Origin: Haliclystus octoradiatus
Taxonomy: Eukaryota; Cnidaria; Staurozoa; Stauromedusae; Haliclystidae
Reading direction: 5' to 3'
DNA: 64,000 nt
Assembly: GCA_916610825.1 (NCBI GenBank)
Contig: CAKAJK010000003.1
Span: forward strand, 372,001-436,000
In this document: piece by piece, positions 13,569 through 28,179 of the stretch
How the letters are laid out: each line of letters starts with the position of its first letter
Numbering within the stretch: position 1 is the first letter of the stretch
Notes under the pieces: model-generated
Database searches by the model: none
What the model was told of the DNA's origin: nothing
What the model saw: the letters and a program-made list of their open reading frames with translations, nothing else
Translations under genes and position numbers: made by a program

Positions 13569-15353
13569 CTCGAGTTATAGTTGAGCAATCATTTCACAAA
13601 TAGTATATTTGGAATCAGTGCAAAATTCTGAACAAGAATAATGTTCTCAAAAGTTTAAAATGTACAGTTTTGAAATTTCGAATTTTAACAAAGTTTTGTA
13701 TGTCAAACTAAAACAAGAATTTCTCGAGTTATAATGGCGTAACCGTTTCACAAATAGTATATTTGGAATCAGTAAAAAATTCTGAACAATAATATTGTAT
13801 TCAAAACTTCTATTTAACAGTTTCAAATTTTCAACTTTAAACAAAGGAAATCTTCAAACACGAATTACTCGAGTTATAGTTGAGCAATCATTTCACAAAT
13901 AGTATATTTGGAATCAGTGCAAAATTCTGAACAAGAATAATGTTCTCAAAAGTTTAAAATGTACAGTTTTGAAATTTCGAATTTTAACAAAGTTTTGTAC
14001 GTCAAACTAAAACAAGAATTTCTCGAGTTATAATGGCGTAATCGTTTCACAAATAGTATATTTGGAATCAGTGAAAAATTCTGAACAAGAATATTGTATT
14101 CAAAACTTCTATTTAACAGTTTCAAATTTTCAACTTCAAACAAAGGAAATCTTCAAACACGAATTACTCGAGTTATAGTTGAGCAATCATTTCACAAATA
14201 GTATATTTGGAATCAGTGCAAAATTTTGAAGAAGAATAATGTTCTCAAAAGTTAAAAATGTACAGTTTTGAAATTTCGAATTTTAACAAAGTTTTGTACG
14301 TCAAACTAAAACAAGAATTTCCCGAGTTATAATGGCGTAATCGTTTCACAAATAGTATATTTGGAATCAGTGCAAAATTCTGAACAAGAATAATGTTCTC
14401 AAAAGTTTAAAATGTACAGTTTTGAAATTTCGAATTTTAACAAAGTTTTGTATGTCAAACTAAAACAAGAATTTCTCGAGTTATAATGGCGTAATCGTTT
14501 CACAAATAGTATATTTGGAATCAGTGAAAAATTCTGAACAAGAATATTGTATTCAAAACTTCTATTTTACAGTTTCAAATTTTCAACTTTAAACAAAGGA
14601 AATCTTCAAACACGAATTACTCGAGTTATAGTTGAGCAGTCATTTCACAAATAGTATATTTGGAATCAGTGAAAAATTCTGAACAAGAATATTGTATTCA
14701 AAACTTCTATTTTACAGTTTCAAATTTTCAACTTTAAACAAAGGAAATCTTCAAACACGAATTACTCGAGTTATACTTGAGCAGTCATTTCACAAATAGT
14801 ATATTTGGAATCAGTGAAAAATTCTGAACAAGAATATTGTATTCAAAACTTCTATTTAACAGTTTCAAATTTTCAACTTTACACAAAGGAAATCTTCAAA
14901 CACGAATTACTCGAGTTATAGTTGAGCAGTCATTTCACAAATAGTATATTTGGAATCAGTGAAAAATTCTGAACAAGAATATTGTATTCAAAACTTCTAT
15001 TTTACAGTTTCAAATTTTCAACTTTAAACAAAGGAAATCTTCAAACACGAATTACTCGAGTTATACTTGAGCAGTCATTTCACAAATAGTATATTTGGAA
15101 TCAGTGAAAAATTCTGAACAAGAATATTGTATTCAAAACCTCTATTTAACAGTTTCAAATTTTCAACTTTAAACAAAGGAAATCTTCAAACACGAATTAC
15201 TCGAGTTATAGCTGAGCAATCATTTCACAAATAGTATATTTGGAATCAGTGCAAAATTTTGAAGAAGAATAATGTTCTCAAAAGTTAAAAATGTACAGTT
15301 TTGAAATTTCGAATTTTAACAAAGTTTTGTACGTCAAACTAAAACAAGAATTT
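12835..15353 (+). repeat. 2519-bp segmental duplication, copy 1 (partner 18507-21025)
   Basis: The monomer order and most diagnostic bases recur 5672 bp downstream. Matches include the AATGGCGAAATCG monomer (12835 and 18507), the AAAATTTCTG variant (near 13478 and 19150) and equivalent A monomers at 15200 and 20872. The copies differ at a few bases, such as CTGAAAAAG near 13041, which is CTGAACAAG in the partner. Confidence 0.8.
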
Positions 15354-16250
15354 CCCGAGTTATAATGGCTTAATCGTTTCACAAATAGTATATTTGGAAT
15401 CAGTGAAAAATTCTGAACAAGAATATTGTATTCAAAACTTCTATTTAACAGTTTCAAATTTTCAACTTTAAACAAGGGAAATCTTCAAACACGAATTACT
15501 CGAGTTATAGTTGAGCAATCATTTCACAAATAGTATATTTGGAATCAGTGCAAAATTCTGAACAAGAATAATGTTCTCAAAAGTTTAAAATGTACAGTTT
15601 TGAAATTTCGAATTTTAACAAAGTTTTGTATGTCAAACTAAAACAAGAATTTCTCGAGTTATAATGGCGTAACCGTTTCACAAATAGTATATTTGGAATC
15701 AGTAAAAAATTCTGAACAATAATATTGTATTCAAAACTTCTATTTAACAGTTTCAAATTTTCAACTTTAAACAAAGGAAATCTTCAAACACGAATTACTC
15801 GAGTTATAGTTGAGCAATCATTTCACAAATAGTATATTTGGAATCAGTGCAAAATTCTGAACAAGAATAATGTTCTCAAAAGTTTAAAATGTACAGTTTT
15901 GAAATTTCGAATTTTAACAAAGTTTTGTACGTCAAACTAAAACAAGAATTTCTCGAGTTATAATGGCGTAATCGTTTCACAAATAGTATATTTGGAATCA
16001 GTGAAAAATTCTGAACAAGAATATTGTATTCAAAACTTCTATTTAACAGTTTCAAATTTTCAACTTCAAACAAAGGAAATCTTCAAACACGAATTACTCG
16101 AGTTATAGTTGAGCAATCATTTCACAAATAGTATATTTGGAATCAGTGCAAAATTTTGAAGAAGAATAATGTTCTCAAAAGTTAAAAATGTACAGTTTTG
16201 AAATTTCGAATTTTAACAAAGTTTTGTACGTCAAACTAAAACAAGAATTT

Positions 16251-18062
16251 CCCGAGCTATAATGGCGTAATCGTTTCACAAATAGTATATTTGGAATCAG
16301 TGCAAAATTCTGAACAAGAATAATGTTCTCAAAAGTTTAAAATGTACAGTTTTGAAATTTCGAATTTTAACAAAGTTTTGTATGTCAAACTAAAACAAGA
16401 ATTTCTCGAGTTATAATGGCGTAACCGTTTCACAAATAGTATATTTGGAATCAGTAAAAAATTCTGAACAATAATATTGTATTCAAAACTTCTATTTAAC
16501 AGTTTCAAATTTTCAACTTTAAACAAAGGAAATCTTCAAACACGAATTACTCGAGTTATAGTTGAGGAATCATTTCACAAATAGTATATTTGGAATCAGT
16601 GCAAAATTCTGAACAAGAATAATGTTCTCAAAAGTTTAAAATGTACAGTTTTGAAATTTCGAATTTTAACAAAGTTTTGTACGTCAAACTAAAACAAGAA
16701 TTTCTCGAGTTATAATGGCGTAATCGTTTCACAAATAGTATATTTGGAATCAGTGCAAAATTCTGAACAAGAATAATGTTCTCAAAAGTTTAAAATGTAC
16801 AGTTTTGAAATTTCGAATTTTAACAAAGTTTTGTATGTCAAACTAAAACAAGAATTTCTCGAGTTATAATGGCGTAACCGTTTCACAAATAGTATATTTG
16901 GAATCAGTAAAAAATTCTGAACAATAATATTGTATTCAAAACTTCTATTTAACAGTTTCAAATTTTCAACTTTAAACAAAGGAAATCTTCAAACACGAAT
17001 TACTCGAGTTATAGTTGAGCAATCATTTCACAAATAGTATATTTGGAATCAGTGCAAAATTCTGAACAAGAATAATGTTCTCAAAAGTTTAAAATGTACA
17101 GTTTTGAAATTTCGAATTTTAACAAAGTTTTGTACGTCAAACTAAAACAAGAATTTCTCGAGTTATAATGGCGTAATCGTTTCACAAATAGTATATTTGG
17201 AATCAGTGCAAAATTCTGAACAAGAAAAATGTTCTCAAAAGTTTAAAATGTACAGTTTTGAAATTTCGAATTTTAACAAAGTTTTGTATGTCAAACTAAA
17301 ACAAGAATTTCTCGAGTTATAATGGCGTAACCGTTTCACAAATAGTATATTTGGAATCAGTAAAAAATTCTGAACAATAATATTGTATTCAAAACTTCTA
17401 TTTAACAGTTTCAAATTTTCAACTTTAAACAAAGGAAATCTTCAAACACGAATTACTCGAGTTATAGTTGAGCAATCATTTCACAAATAGTATATGTGGA
17501 ATCAGTGCAAAATTCTGAACAAGAATAATGTTCTCAAAAGTTTAAAATGTACAGTTTTGAAATTTCGAATTTTAACAAAGTTTTGTACGTCAAACTAAAA
17601 CAAGAATTTCTCGAGTTATAATGGCGTAATCGTTTCACAAATAGTATATTTGGAATCAGTGCAAAATTCTGAACAAGAAAAATGTTCTCAAAAGTTTAAA
17701 ATGTACAGTTTTGAAATTTCGAATTTTAACAAAGTTTTGTATGTCAAACTAAAACAAGAATTTCTCGAGTTATAATGGCGTAACCGTTTCACAAATAGTA
17801 TATTTGGAATCAGTAAAAAATTCTGAACAATAATATTGTATTCAAAACTTCTATTTAACAGTTTCAAATTTTCAACTTTAAACAAAGGAAATCTTCAAAC
17901 ACGAATTACTCGAGTTATAGTTGAGCAATCATTTCACAAATAGTATATTTGGAATCAGTGCAAAATTCTGAACAAGAATAATGTTCTCAAAAGTTTAAAA
18001 TGTACAGTTTTGAAATTTCGAATTTTAACAAAGTTTTGTACGTCAAACTAAAACAAGAATTT
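16251..18062 (+). repeat. 453-bp trimer (A'-B-A), four tandem copies
   Basis: Units start at 16251, 16704, 17157 and 17610, each 154+145+154 bp. The last A is followed by an ordinary B. Private changes (CCCGAGCTAT at 16251, GTTGAGGAATC near 16561, TATATGTGG near 17493) occur in single units only, so they arose after the units were copied. Confidence 0.9.
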
Positions 18063-18506
18063 CTCGAGTTATAATGGCGTAATCGTTTCACAAATAGTAT
18101 ATTTGGAATCAGTGAAAAATTCTGAACAAGAATATTGTATTCAAAACTTCTATTTAACAGTTTCAAATTTTCAACTTCAAACAAAGGAAATCTTCAAACA
18201 CGAATTACTCGAGTTATAGTTGAGCAATCATTTCACAAATAGTATATTTGGAATCAGTGCAAAATTTTGAAGAAGAATAATGTTCTCAAAAGTTAAAAAT
18301 GTACAGTTTTGAAATTTCGAATTTTAACAAAGTTTTGTACGTCAAACTAAAACAAGAATTTCCCGAGTTATAATGGCGTAATCGTTTCACAAATAGTATA
18401 TTTGGAATCAGTGCAAAATTCTGAACAAGAATATTGTATTCAAAACTTCTATTTTACAGTTTCAAATTTTCAACTTTAAACAAAGGAAATCTTCAAACAC
18501 GAATTA

Positions 18507-21025
18507 CTCGAGTTATAATGGCGAAATCGTTTCACAAATAGTATATTTGGAATCAGTGAAAAATTCTGAACAAGAATATTGTATTCAAAACTTCTATTTA
18601 ACAGTTTCAAATTTTCAACTTTACACAAAGGAAATCTTCAAACACGAATTACTCGAGTTATAGTTGAGCAGTCATTTCACAAATAGTATATTTGGAATCA
18701 GTGAAAAATTCTGAACAAGAATATTGTATTCAAAACTTCTATTTTACAGTTTCAAATTTTCAACTTTAAACAAAGGAAATCTTCAAACACGAATTACTCG
18801 AGTTATACTTGAGCAGTCATTTCACAAATAGTATATTTGGAATCAGTGAAAAATTCTGAACAAGAATATTGTATTCAAAACCTCTATTTAACAGTTTCAA
18901 ATTTTCAACTTTAAACAAAGGAAATCTTCAAACACGAATTACTCGAGTTATAGCTGAGCAATCATTTCACAAATAGTATATTTGGAATCAGTGCAAAATT
19001 TTGAAGAAGAATAATGTTCTCAAAAGTTAAAAATGTACAGTTTGGAAATTTCGAATTTTAACAAAGTTTTGTACGTCAAACTAAAACAAGAATTTCCCGA
19101 GTTATAATGGCTTAATCGTTTCACAAATAGTATATTTGGAATCAGTGAAAATTTCTGAACAAGAATATTGTATTCAAAACTTCTATTTAACAGTTTCAAA
19201 TTTTCAACTTTAAACAAGGGAAATCTTCAAACACGAATTACTCGAGTTATAGTTGAGCAATCATTTCACAAATAGTATATTTGGAATCAGTGCAAAATTC
19301 TGAACAAGAATAATGTTCTCAAAAGTTTAAAATGTACAGTTTTGAAATTTCGAATTTTAACAAAGTTTTGTATGTCAAACTAAAACAAGAATTTCTCGAG
19401 TTATAATGGCGTAACCGTTTCACAAATAGTATATTTGGAATCAGTAAAAAATTCTGAACAATAATATTGTATTCAAAACTTCTATTTAACAGTTTCAAAT
19501 TTTCAACTTTAAACAAAGGAAATCTTCAAACACGAATTACTCGAGTTATAGTTGAGCAATCATTTCACAAATAGTATATTTGGAATCAGTGCAAAATTCT
19601 GAACAAGAATAATGTTCTCAAAAGTTTAAAATGTACAGTTTTGAAATTTCGAATTTTAACAAAGTTTTGTACGTCAAACTAAAACAAGAATTTCTCGAGT
19701 TATAATGGCGTAATCGTTTCACAAATAGTATATTTGGAATCAGTGAAAAATTCTGAACAAGAATATTGTATTCAAAACTTCTATTTAACAGTTTCAAATT
19801 TTCAACTTCAAACAAAGGAAATCTTCAAACACGAATTACTCGAGTTATAGTTGAGCAATCATTTCACAAATAGTATATTTGGAATCAGTGCAAAATTTTG
19901 AAGAAGAATAATGTTCTCAAAAGTTAAAAATGTACAGTTTTGAAATTTCGAATTTTAACAAAGTTTTGTACGTCAAACTAAAACAAGAATTTCCCGAGTT
20001 ATAATGGCGTAATCGTTTCACAAATAGTATATTTGGAATCAGTGCAAAATTCTGAACAAGAATAATGTTCTCAAAAGTTTAAAATGTACAGTTTTGAAAT
20101 TTCGAATTTTAACAAAGTTTTGTATGTCAAACTAAAACAAGAATTTCTCGAGTTATAATGGCGTAATCGTTTCACAAATAGTATATTTGGAATCAGTGAA
20201 AAATTCTGAACAAGAATATTGTATTCAAAACTTCTATTTTACAGTTTCAAATTTTCAACTTTAAACAAAGGAAATCTTCAAACACGAATTACTCGAGTTA
20301 TAGTTGAGCAGTCATTTCACAAATAGTATATTTGGAATCAGTGAAAAATTCTGAACAAGAATATTGTATTCAAAACTTCTATTTTACAGTTTCAAATTTT
20401 CAACTTTAAACAAAGGAAATCTTCAAACACGAATTACTCGAGTTATACTTGAGCAGTCATTTCACAAATAGTATATTTGGAATCAGTGAAAAATTCTGAA
20501 CAAGAATATTGTATTCAAAACTTCTATTTAACAGTTTCAAATTTTCAACTTTACACAAAGGAAATCTTCAAACACGAATTACTCGAGTTATAGTTGAGCA
20601 GTCATTTCACAAATAGTATATTTGGAATCAGTGAAAAATTCTGAACAAGAATATTGTATTCAAAACTTCTATTTTACAGTTTCAAATTTTCAACTTTAAA
20701 CAAAGGAAATCTTCAAACACGAATTACTCGAGTTATACTTGAGCAGTCATTTCACAAATAGTATATTTGGAATCAGTGAAAAATTCTGAACAAGAATATT
20801 GTATTCAAAACCTCTATTTAACAGTTTCAAATTTTCAACTTTAAACAAAGGAAATCTTCAAACACGAATTACTCGAGTTATAGCTGAGCAATCATTTCAC
20901 AAATAGTATATTTGGAATCAGTGCAAAATTTTGAAGAAGAATAATGTTCTCAAAAGTTAAAAATGTACAGTTTTGAAATTTCGAATTTTAACAAAGTTTT
21001 GTACGTCAAACTAAAACAAGAATTT
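18507..21025 (+). repeat. 2519-bp segmental duplication, copy 2 (partner 12835-15353)
   Basis: Second copy of the block described at 12835-15353, at an offset of 5672 bp. It ends exactly at a monomer boundary, where the following B (21026-21170) is of a different sub-class from that after copy 1. A private T-to-G change gives CAGTTTGGAAATT near 19043. Confidence 0.8.
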
Positions 21026-21170
21026 CCCGAGTTATAATGGCGTAACCGTTTCACAAATAGTATATTTGGAATCAGTAAAAAATTCTGAACAATAATATTG
21101 TATTCAAAACTTCTATTTAACAGTTTCAAATTTTCAACTTTAAACAAAGGAAATCTTCAAACACGAATTA

Positions 21171-24100
21171 CTCGAGTTATAGTTGAGCAATCATTTCACA
21201 AATAGTATATTTGGAATCAGTGCAAAATTCTGAACAAGAATAATGTTCTCAAAAGTTTAAAATGTACAGTTTTGAAATTTCGAATTTTAACAAAGTTTTT
21301 TACGTCAAACTAAAACAAGAATTTCTCGAGTTATAATGGCGTAATCGTTTCACAAATAGTATATTTGGAATCAGTGAAAAATTCTGAACAAGAATATTGT
21401 ATTCAAAACTTCTATTTAACAGTTTCAAATTTTCAACTTCAAACAAAGGAAATCTTCAAACACGAATTACTCGAGTTATAGTTGAGCAATCATTTCACAA
21501 ATAGTATATTTGGAATCAGTGCAAAATTTTGAAGAAGAATAATGTTCTCAAAAGTTAAAAATGTACAGTTTTGAAATTTCGAATTTTAACAAAGTTTTGT
21601 ACGTCAAACTAAAACAAGAATTTCCCGAGTTATAATGGCGTAATCGTTTCACAAATAGTATATTTGGAATCAGTGCAAAATTCTGAACAAGAATAATGTT
21701 CTCAAAAGTTTAAAATGTACAGTTTTGAAATTTCGAATTTTAACAAAGTTTTGTATGTCAAACTAAAACAAGAATTTCTCGAGTTATAATGGCGTAATCG
21801 TTTCACAAATAGTATATTTGGAATCAGTGAAAAATTCTGAACAAGAATATTGTATTCAAAACTTCTATTTTACAGTTTCAAATTTTCAACTTTAAACAAA
21901 GGAAATCTTCAAACACGAATTACTCGAGTTATAGTTGAGCAGTCATTTCACAAATAGTATATTTGGAATCAGTGAAAAATTCTGAACAAGAATATTGTAT
22001 TCAAAACTTCTATTTTACAGTTTCAAATTTTCAACTTTAAACAAAGGAAATCTTCAAACACGAATTACTCGAGTTATACTTGAGCAGTCATTTCACAAAT
22101 AGTATATTTGGAATCAGTGAAAAATTCTGAACAAGAATATTGTATTCAAAACTTCTATTTAACAGTTTCAAATTTTCAACTTTACACAAAGGAAATCTTC
22201 AAACACGAATTACTCGAGTTATAGTTGAGCAGTCATTTCACAAATAGTATATTTGGAATCAGTGAAAAATTCTGAACAAGAATATTGTATTCAAAACTTC
22301 TATTTTACAGTTTCAAATTTTCAACTTTAAACAGAGGAAATCTTCAAACACGAATTACTCGAGTTATACTTGAGCAGTCATTTCACAAATAGTATATTTG
22401 GAATCAGTGAAAAATTCTGAACAAGAATATTGTATTCAAAACCTCTATTTAACAGTTTCAAATTTTCAACTTTAAACAAAGGAAATCTTCAAACACGAAT
22501 TACTCGAGTTATAGCTGAGCAATCATTTCACAAATAGTATATTTGGAATCAGTGCAAAATTTTGAAGAAGAATAATGTTCTCAAAAGTTAAAAATGTACA
22601 GTTTTGAAATTTCGAATTTTAACAAAGTTTTGTACGTCAAACTAAAACAAGAATTTCCCGAGTTATAATGGCTTAATCGTTTCACAAATAGTATATTTGG
22701 AATCAGTGAAAAATTCTGAACAAGAATATTGTATTCAAAACTTCTATTTAACAGTTTCAAATTTTCAACTTTAAACAAAGGAAATCTTCAAACACGAATT
22801 ACTCGAGTTATAGTTGAGCAATCATTTCACAAATAGTATATTTGGAATCAGTGCAAAATTCTGAACAAGAATAATGTTCTCAAAAGTTTAAAATGTACAG
22901 TTTTGAAATTTCGAATTTTAACAAAGTTTTGTATGTCAAACTAAAACAAGAATTTCTCGAGTTATAATGGCGTAACCGTTTCACAAATAGTATATTTGGA
23001 ATCAGTAAAAAATTCTGAACAATAATATTGTATTCAAAACTTCTATTTAACAGTTTCAAATTTTCAACTTTAAACAAAGGAAATCTTCAAACACGAATTA
23101 CTCGAGTTATAGTTGAGCAATCATTTCACAAATAGTATATTTGGAATCAGTGCAAAATTCTGAACAAGAATAATGTTCTCAAAAGTTTAAAATGTACAGT
23201 TTTGAAATTTCGAATTTTAACAAAGTTTTGTACGTCAAACTAAAACAAGAATTTCTCGAGTTATAATGGCGTAATCGTTTCACAAATAGTATATTTGGAA
23301 TCAGTGAAAAATTCTGAACAAGAATATTGTATTCAAAACTTCTATTTAACAGTTTCAAATTTTCAACTTTAAACAAAGGAAATCTTCAAACACGAATTAC
23401 TCGAGTTATAGTTGAGCAATCATTTCACAAATAGTATATTTGGAATCAGTGCAAAATTCTGAACAAGAATAATGTTCTCAAAAGTTTAAAATGTACAGTT
23501 TTGAAATTTCGAATTTTAACAAAGTTTTTTACGTCAAACTAAAACAAGAATTTCTCGAGTTATAATGGCGTAATCGTTTCACAAATAGTATATTTGGAAT
23601 CAGTGAAAAATTCTGAACAAGAATATTGTATTCAAAACTTCTATTTAACAGTTTCAAATTTTCAACTTCAAACAAAGGAAATCTTCAAACACGAATTACT
23701 CGAGTTATAGTTGAGCAATCATTTCACAAATAGTATATTTGGAATCAGTGCAAAATTTTGAAGAAGAATAATGTTCTCAAAAGTTAAAAATGTACAGTTT
23801 TGAAATTTCGAATTTTAACAAAGTTTTGTACGTCAAACTAAAACAAGAATTTCCCGAGTTATAATGGCGTAATCGTTTCACAAATAGTATATTTGGAATC
23901 AGTGCAAAATTCTGAACAAGAATAATGTTCTCAAAAGTTTAAAATGTACAGTTTTGAAATTTCGAATTTTAACAAAGTTTTGTATGTCAAACTAAAACAA
24001 GAATTTCTCGAGTTATAATGGCGTAATCGTTTCACAAATAGTATATTTGGAATCAGTGAAAAATTCTGAACAAGAATATTGTATTCAAAACTTCTATTTT

Positions 24101-25329
24101 ACAGTTTCAAATTTTCAACTTTAAACAAAGGAAATCTTCAAACACGAATTACTCGAGTTATAGTTGAGCAGTCATTTCACAAATAGTATATTTGGAATCA
24201 GTGAAAAATTCTGAACAAGAATATTGTATTCAAAACTTCTATTTTACAGTTTCAAATTTTCAACTTTAAACAAAGGAAATCTTCAAACACGAATTACTCG
24301 AGTTATACTTGAGCAGTCATTTCACAAATAGTATATTTGGAATCAGTGAAAAATTCTGAACAAGAATATTGTATTCAAAACTTCTATTTAACAGTTTCAA
24401 ATTTTCAACTTTACACAAAGGAAATCTTCAAACACGAATTACTCGAGTTATAGTTGAGCAGTCATTTCACAAATAGTATATTTGGAATCAGTGAAAAATT
24501 CTGAACAAGAATATTGTATTCAAAACTTCTATTTTACAGTTTCAAATTTTCAACTTTAAACAAAGGAAATCTTCAAACACGAATTACTCGAGTTATACTT
24601 GAGCAGTCATTTCACAAATAGTATATTTGGAATCAGTGAAAAATTCTGAACAAGAATATTGTATTCAAAACCTCTATTTAACAGTTTCAAATTTTCAACT
24701 TTAAACAAAGGAAATCTTCAAACACGAATTACTCGAGTTATAGCTGAGCAATCATTTCACAAATAGTATATTTGGAATCAGTGCAAAATTTTGAAGAAGA
24801 ATAATGTTCTCAAAAGTTAAAAATGTACAGTTTTGAAATTTCGAATTTTAACAAAGTTTTGTACGTCAAACTAAAACAAGAATTTCCCGAGTTATAATGG
24901 CTTAATCGTTTCACAAATAGTATATTTGGAATCAGTGAAAAATTCTGAACAAGAATATTGTATTCAAAACTTCTATTTAACAGTTTCAAATTTTCAACTT
25001 TAAACAAAGGAAATCTTCAAACACGAATTACTCGAGTTATAGTTGAGCAATCATTTCACAAATAGTATATTTGGAATCAGTGCAAAATTCTGAACAAGAA
25101 TAATGTTCTCAAAAGTTTAAAATGTACAGTTTTGAAATTTCGAATTTTAACAAAGTTTTGTATGTCAAACTAAAACAAGAATTTCTCGAGTTATAATGGC
25201 GTAACCGTTTCACAAATAGTATATTTGGAATCAGTAAAAAATTCTGAACAATAATATTGTATTCAAAACTTCTATTTAACAGTTTCAAATTTTCAACTTT
25301 AAACAAAGGAAATCTTCAAACACGAATTA
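21171..25329 (+). repeat. 2229-bp 15-mer higher-order repeat, about 1.9 copies
   Basis: Copy 1 is 21171-23399 (6 A plus 9 B). Copy 2 starts at 23400 and stays in register to 25329. Both begin with an A monomer carrying the rare AAGTTTTTTACGTC variant (near 21293 and 23522). That variant occurs once more near 27681. Confidence 0.87.
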
Positions 25330-28179
25330 CTCGAGTTATAGTTGAGCAATCATTTCACAAATAGTATATTTGGAATCAGTGCAAAATTCTGAACAAGAAT
25401 AATGTTCTCAAAAGTTTAAAATGTACAGTTTTGAAATTTCGAATTTTAACAAAGTTTTGTATGTCAAACTAAAACAAGAATTTCTCGAGTTATAATGGCG
25501 TAATCGTTTCACAAATAGTATATTTGGAATCAGTGAAAAATTCTGAACAAGAATATTGTATTCAAAACTTCTATTTTACAGTTTCAAATTTTCAACTTTA
25601 AACAAAGGAAATCTTCAAACACGAATTACTCGAGTTATAGTTGAGCAGTCATTTCACAAATAGTATATTTGGAATCAGTGAAAAATTCTGAACAAGAATA
25701 TTGTATTCAAAACTTCTATTTTACAGTTTCAAATTTTCAACTTTAAACAAAGGAAATCTTCAAACACGAATTACTCGAGTTATACTTGAGCAGTCATTTC
25801 ACAAATAGTATATTTGGAATCAGTGAAAAATTCTGAACAAGAATATTGTATTCAAAACTTCTATTTAACAGTTTCAAATTTTCAACTTTACACAAAGGAA
25901 ATCTTCAAACACGAATTACTCGAGTTATAGTTGAGCAGTCATTTCACAAATAGTATATTTGGAATCAGTGAAAAATTCTGAACAAGAATATTGTATTCAA
26001 AACTTCTATTTTACAGTTTCAAATTTTCAACTTTAAACAAAGGAAATCTTCAAACACGAATTACTCGAGTTATACTTGAGCAGTCATTTCACAAATAGTA
26101 TATTTGGAATCAGTGAAAAATTCTGAACAAGAATATTGTATTCAAAACCTCTATTTAACAGTTTCAAATTTTCAACTTTAAACAAAGGAAATCTTCAAAC
26201 ACGAATTACTCGAGTTATAGCTGAGCAATCATTTCACAAATAGTATATTTGGAATCAGTGCAAAATTTTGAAGAAGAATAATGTTCTCAAAAGTTAAAAA
26301 TGTACAGTTTTGAAATTTCGAATTTTAACAAAGTTTTGTACGTCAAACTAAAACAAGAATTTCCCGAGTTATAATGGCTTAATCGTTTCACAAATAGTAT
26401 ATTTGGAATCAGTGAAAAATTCTGAACAAGAATATTGTATTCAAAACTTCTATTTAACAGTTTCAAATTTTCAACTTTAAACAAAGGAAATCTTCAAACA
26501 CGAATTACTCGAGTTATAGTTGAGCAATCATTTCACAAATAGTATATTTGGAATCAGTGCAAAATTCTGAACAAGAATAATGTTCTCAAAAGTTTAAAAT
26601 GTACAGTTTTGAAATTTCGAATTTTAACAAAGTTTTGTATGTCAAACTAAAACAAGAATTTCTCGAGTTATAATGGCGTAACCGTTTCACAAATAGTATA
26701 TTTGGAATCAGTAAAAAATTCTGAACAATAATATTGTATTCAAAACTTCTATTTAACAGTTTCAAATTTTCAACTTTAAACAAAGGAAATCTTCAAACAC
26801 GAATTACTCGAGTTATAGTTGAGCAATCATTTCACAAATAGTATATTTGGAATCAGTGCAAAATTCTGAACAAGAATAATGTTCTCAAAAGTTTAAAATG
26901 TACAGTTTTGAAATTTCGAATTTTAACAAAGTTTTGTACGTCAAACTAAAACAAGAATTTCTCGAGTTATAATGGCGTAATCGTTTCACAAATAGTATAT
27001 TTGGAATCAGTGAAAAATTCTGAACAAGAATATTGTATTCAAAACTTCTATTTAACAGTTTCAAATTTTCAACTTCAAACAAAGGAAATCTTCAAACACG
27101 AATTACTCGAGTTATAGTTGAGCAATCATTTCACAAATAGTATATTTGGAATCAGTGCAAAATTTTGAAGAAGAATAATGTTCTCAAAAGTTAAAAATGT
27201 ACAGTTTTGAAATTTCGAATTTTAACAAAGTTTTGTACGTCAAACTAAAACAAGAATTTCCCGAGTTATAATGGCGTAATCGTTTCACAAATAGTATATT
27301 TGGAATCAGTGCAAAATTCTGAACAAGAATAATGTTCTCAAAAGTTTAAAATGTACAGTTTTGAAATTTCGAATTTTAACAAAGTTTTGTATGTCAAACT
27401 AAAACAAGAATTTCTCGAGTTATAATGGCGTAACCGTTTCACAAATAGTATATTTGGAATCAGTAAAAAATTCTGAACAATAATATTGTATTCAAAACTT
27501 CTATTTAACAGTTTCAAATTTTCAACTTTAAACAAAGGAAATCTTCAAACACGAATTACTCGAGTTATAGTTGAGCAATCATTTCACAAATAGTATATTT
27601 GGAATCAGTGCAAAATTCTGAACAAGAATAATGTTCTCAAAAGTTTAAAATGTACAGTTTTGAAATTTCGAATTTTAACAAAGTTTTTTACGTCAAACTA
27701 AAACAAGAATTTCTCGAGTTATAATGGCGTAATCGTTTCACAAATAGTATATTTGGAATCAGTGAAAAATTCTGAACAAGAATATTGTATTCAAAACTTC
27801 TATTTAACAGTTTCAAATTTTCAACTTCAAACAAAGGAAATCTTCAAACACGAATTACTCGAGTTATAGTTGAGCAATCATTTCACAAATAGTATATTTG
27901 GAATCAGTGCAAAATTTTGAAGAAGAATAATGTTCTCAAAAGTTAAAAATGTACAGTTTTGAAATTTCGAATTTTAACAAAGTTTTGTACGTCAAACTAA
28001 AACAAGAATTTCCCGAGTTATAATGGCGTAATCGTTTCACAAATAGTATATTTGGAATCAGTGCAAAATTCTGAACAAGAATAATGTTCTCAAAAGTTTA
28101 AAATGTACAGTTTTGAAATTTCGAATTTTAACAAAGTTTTGTATGTCAAACTAAAACAAGAATTTCTCGAGTTATAATG

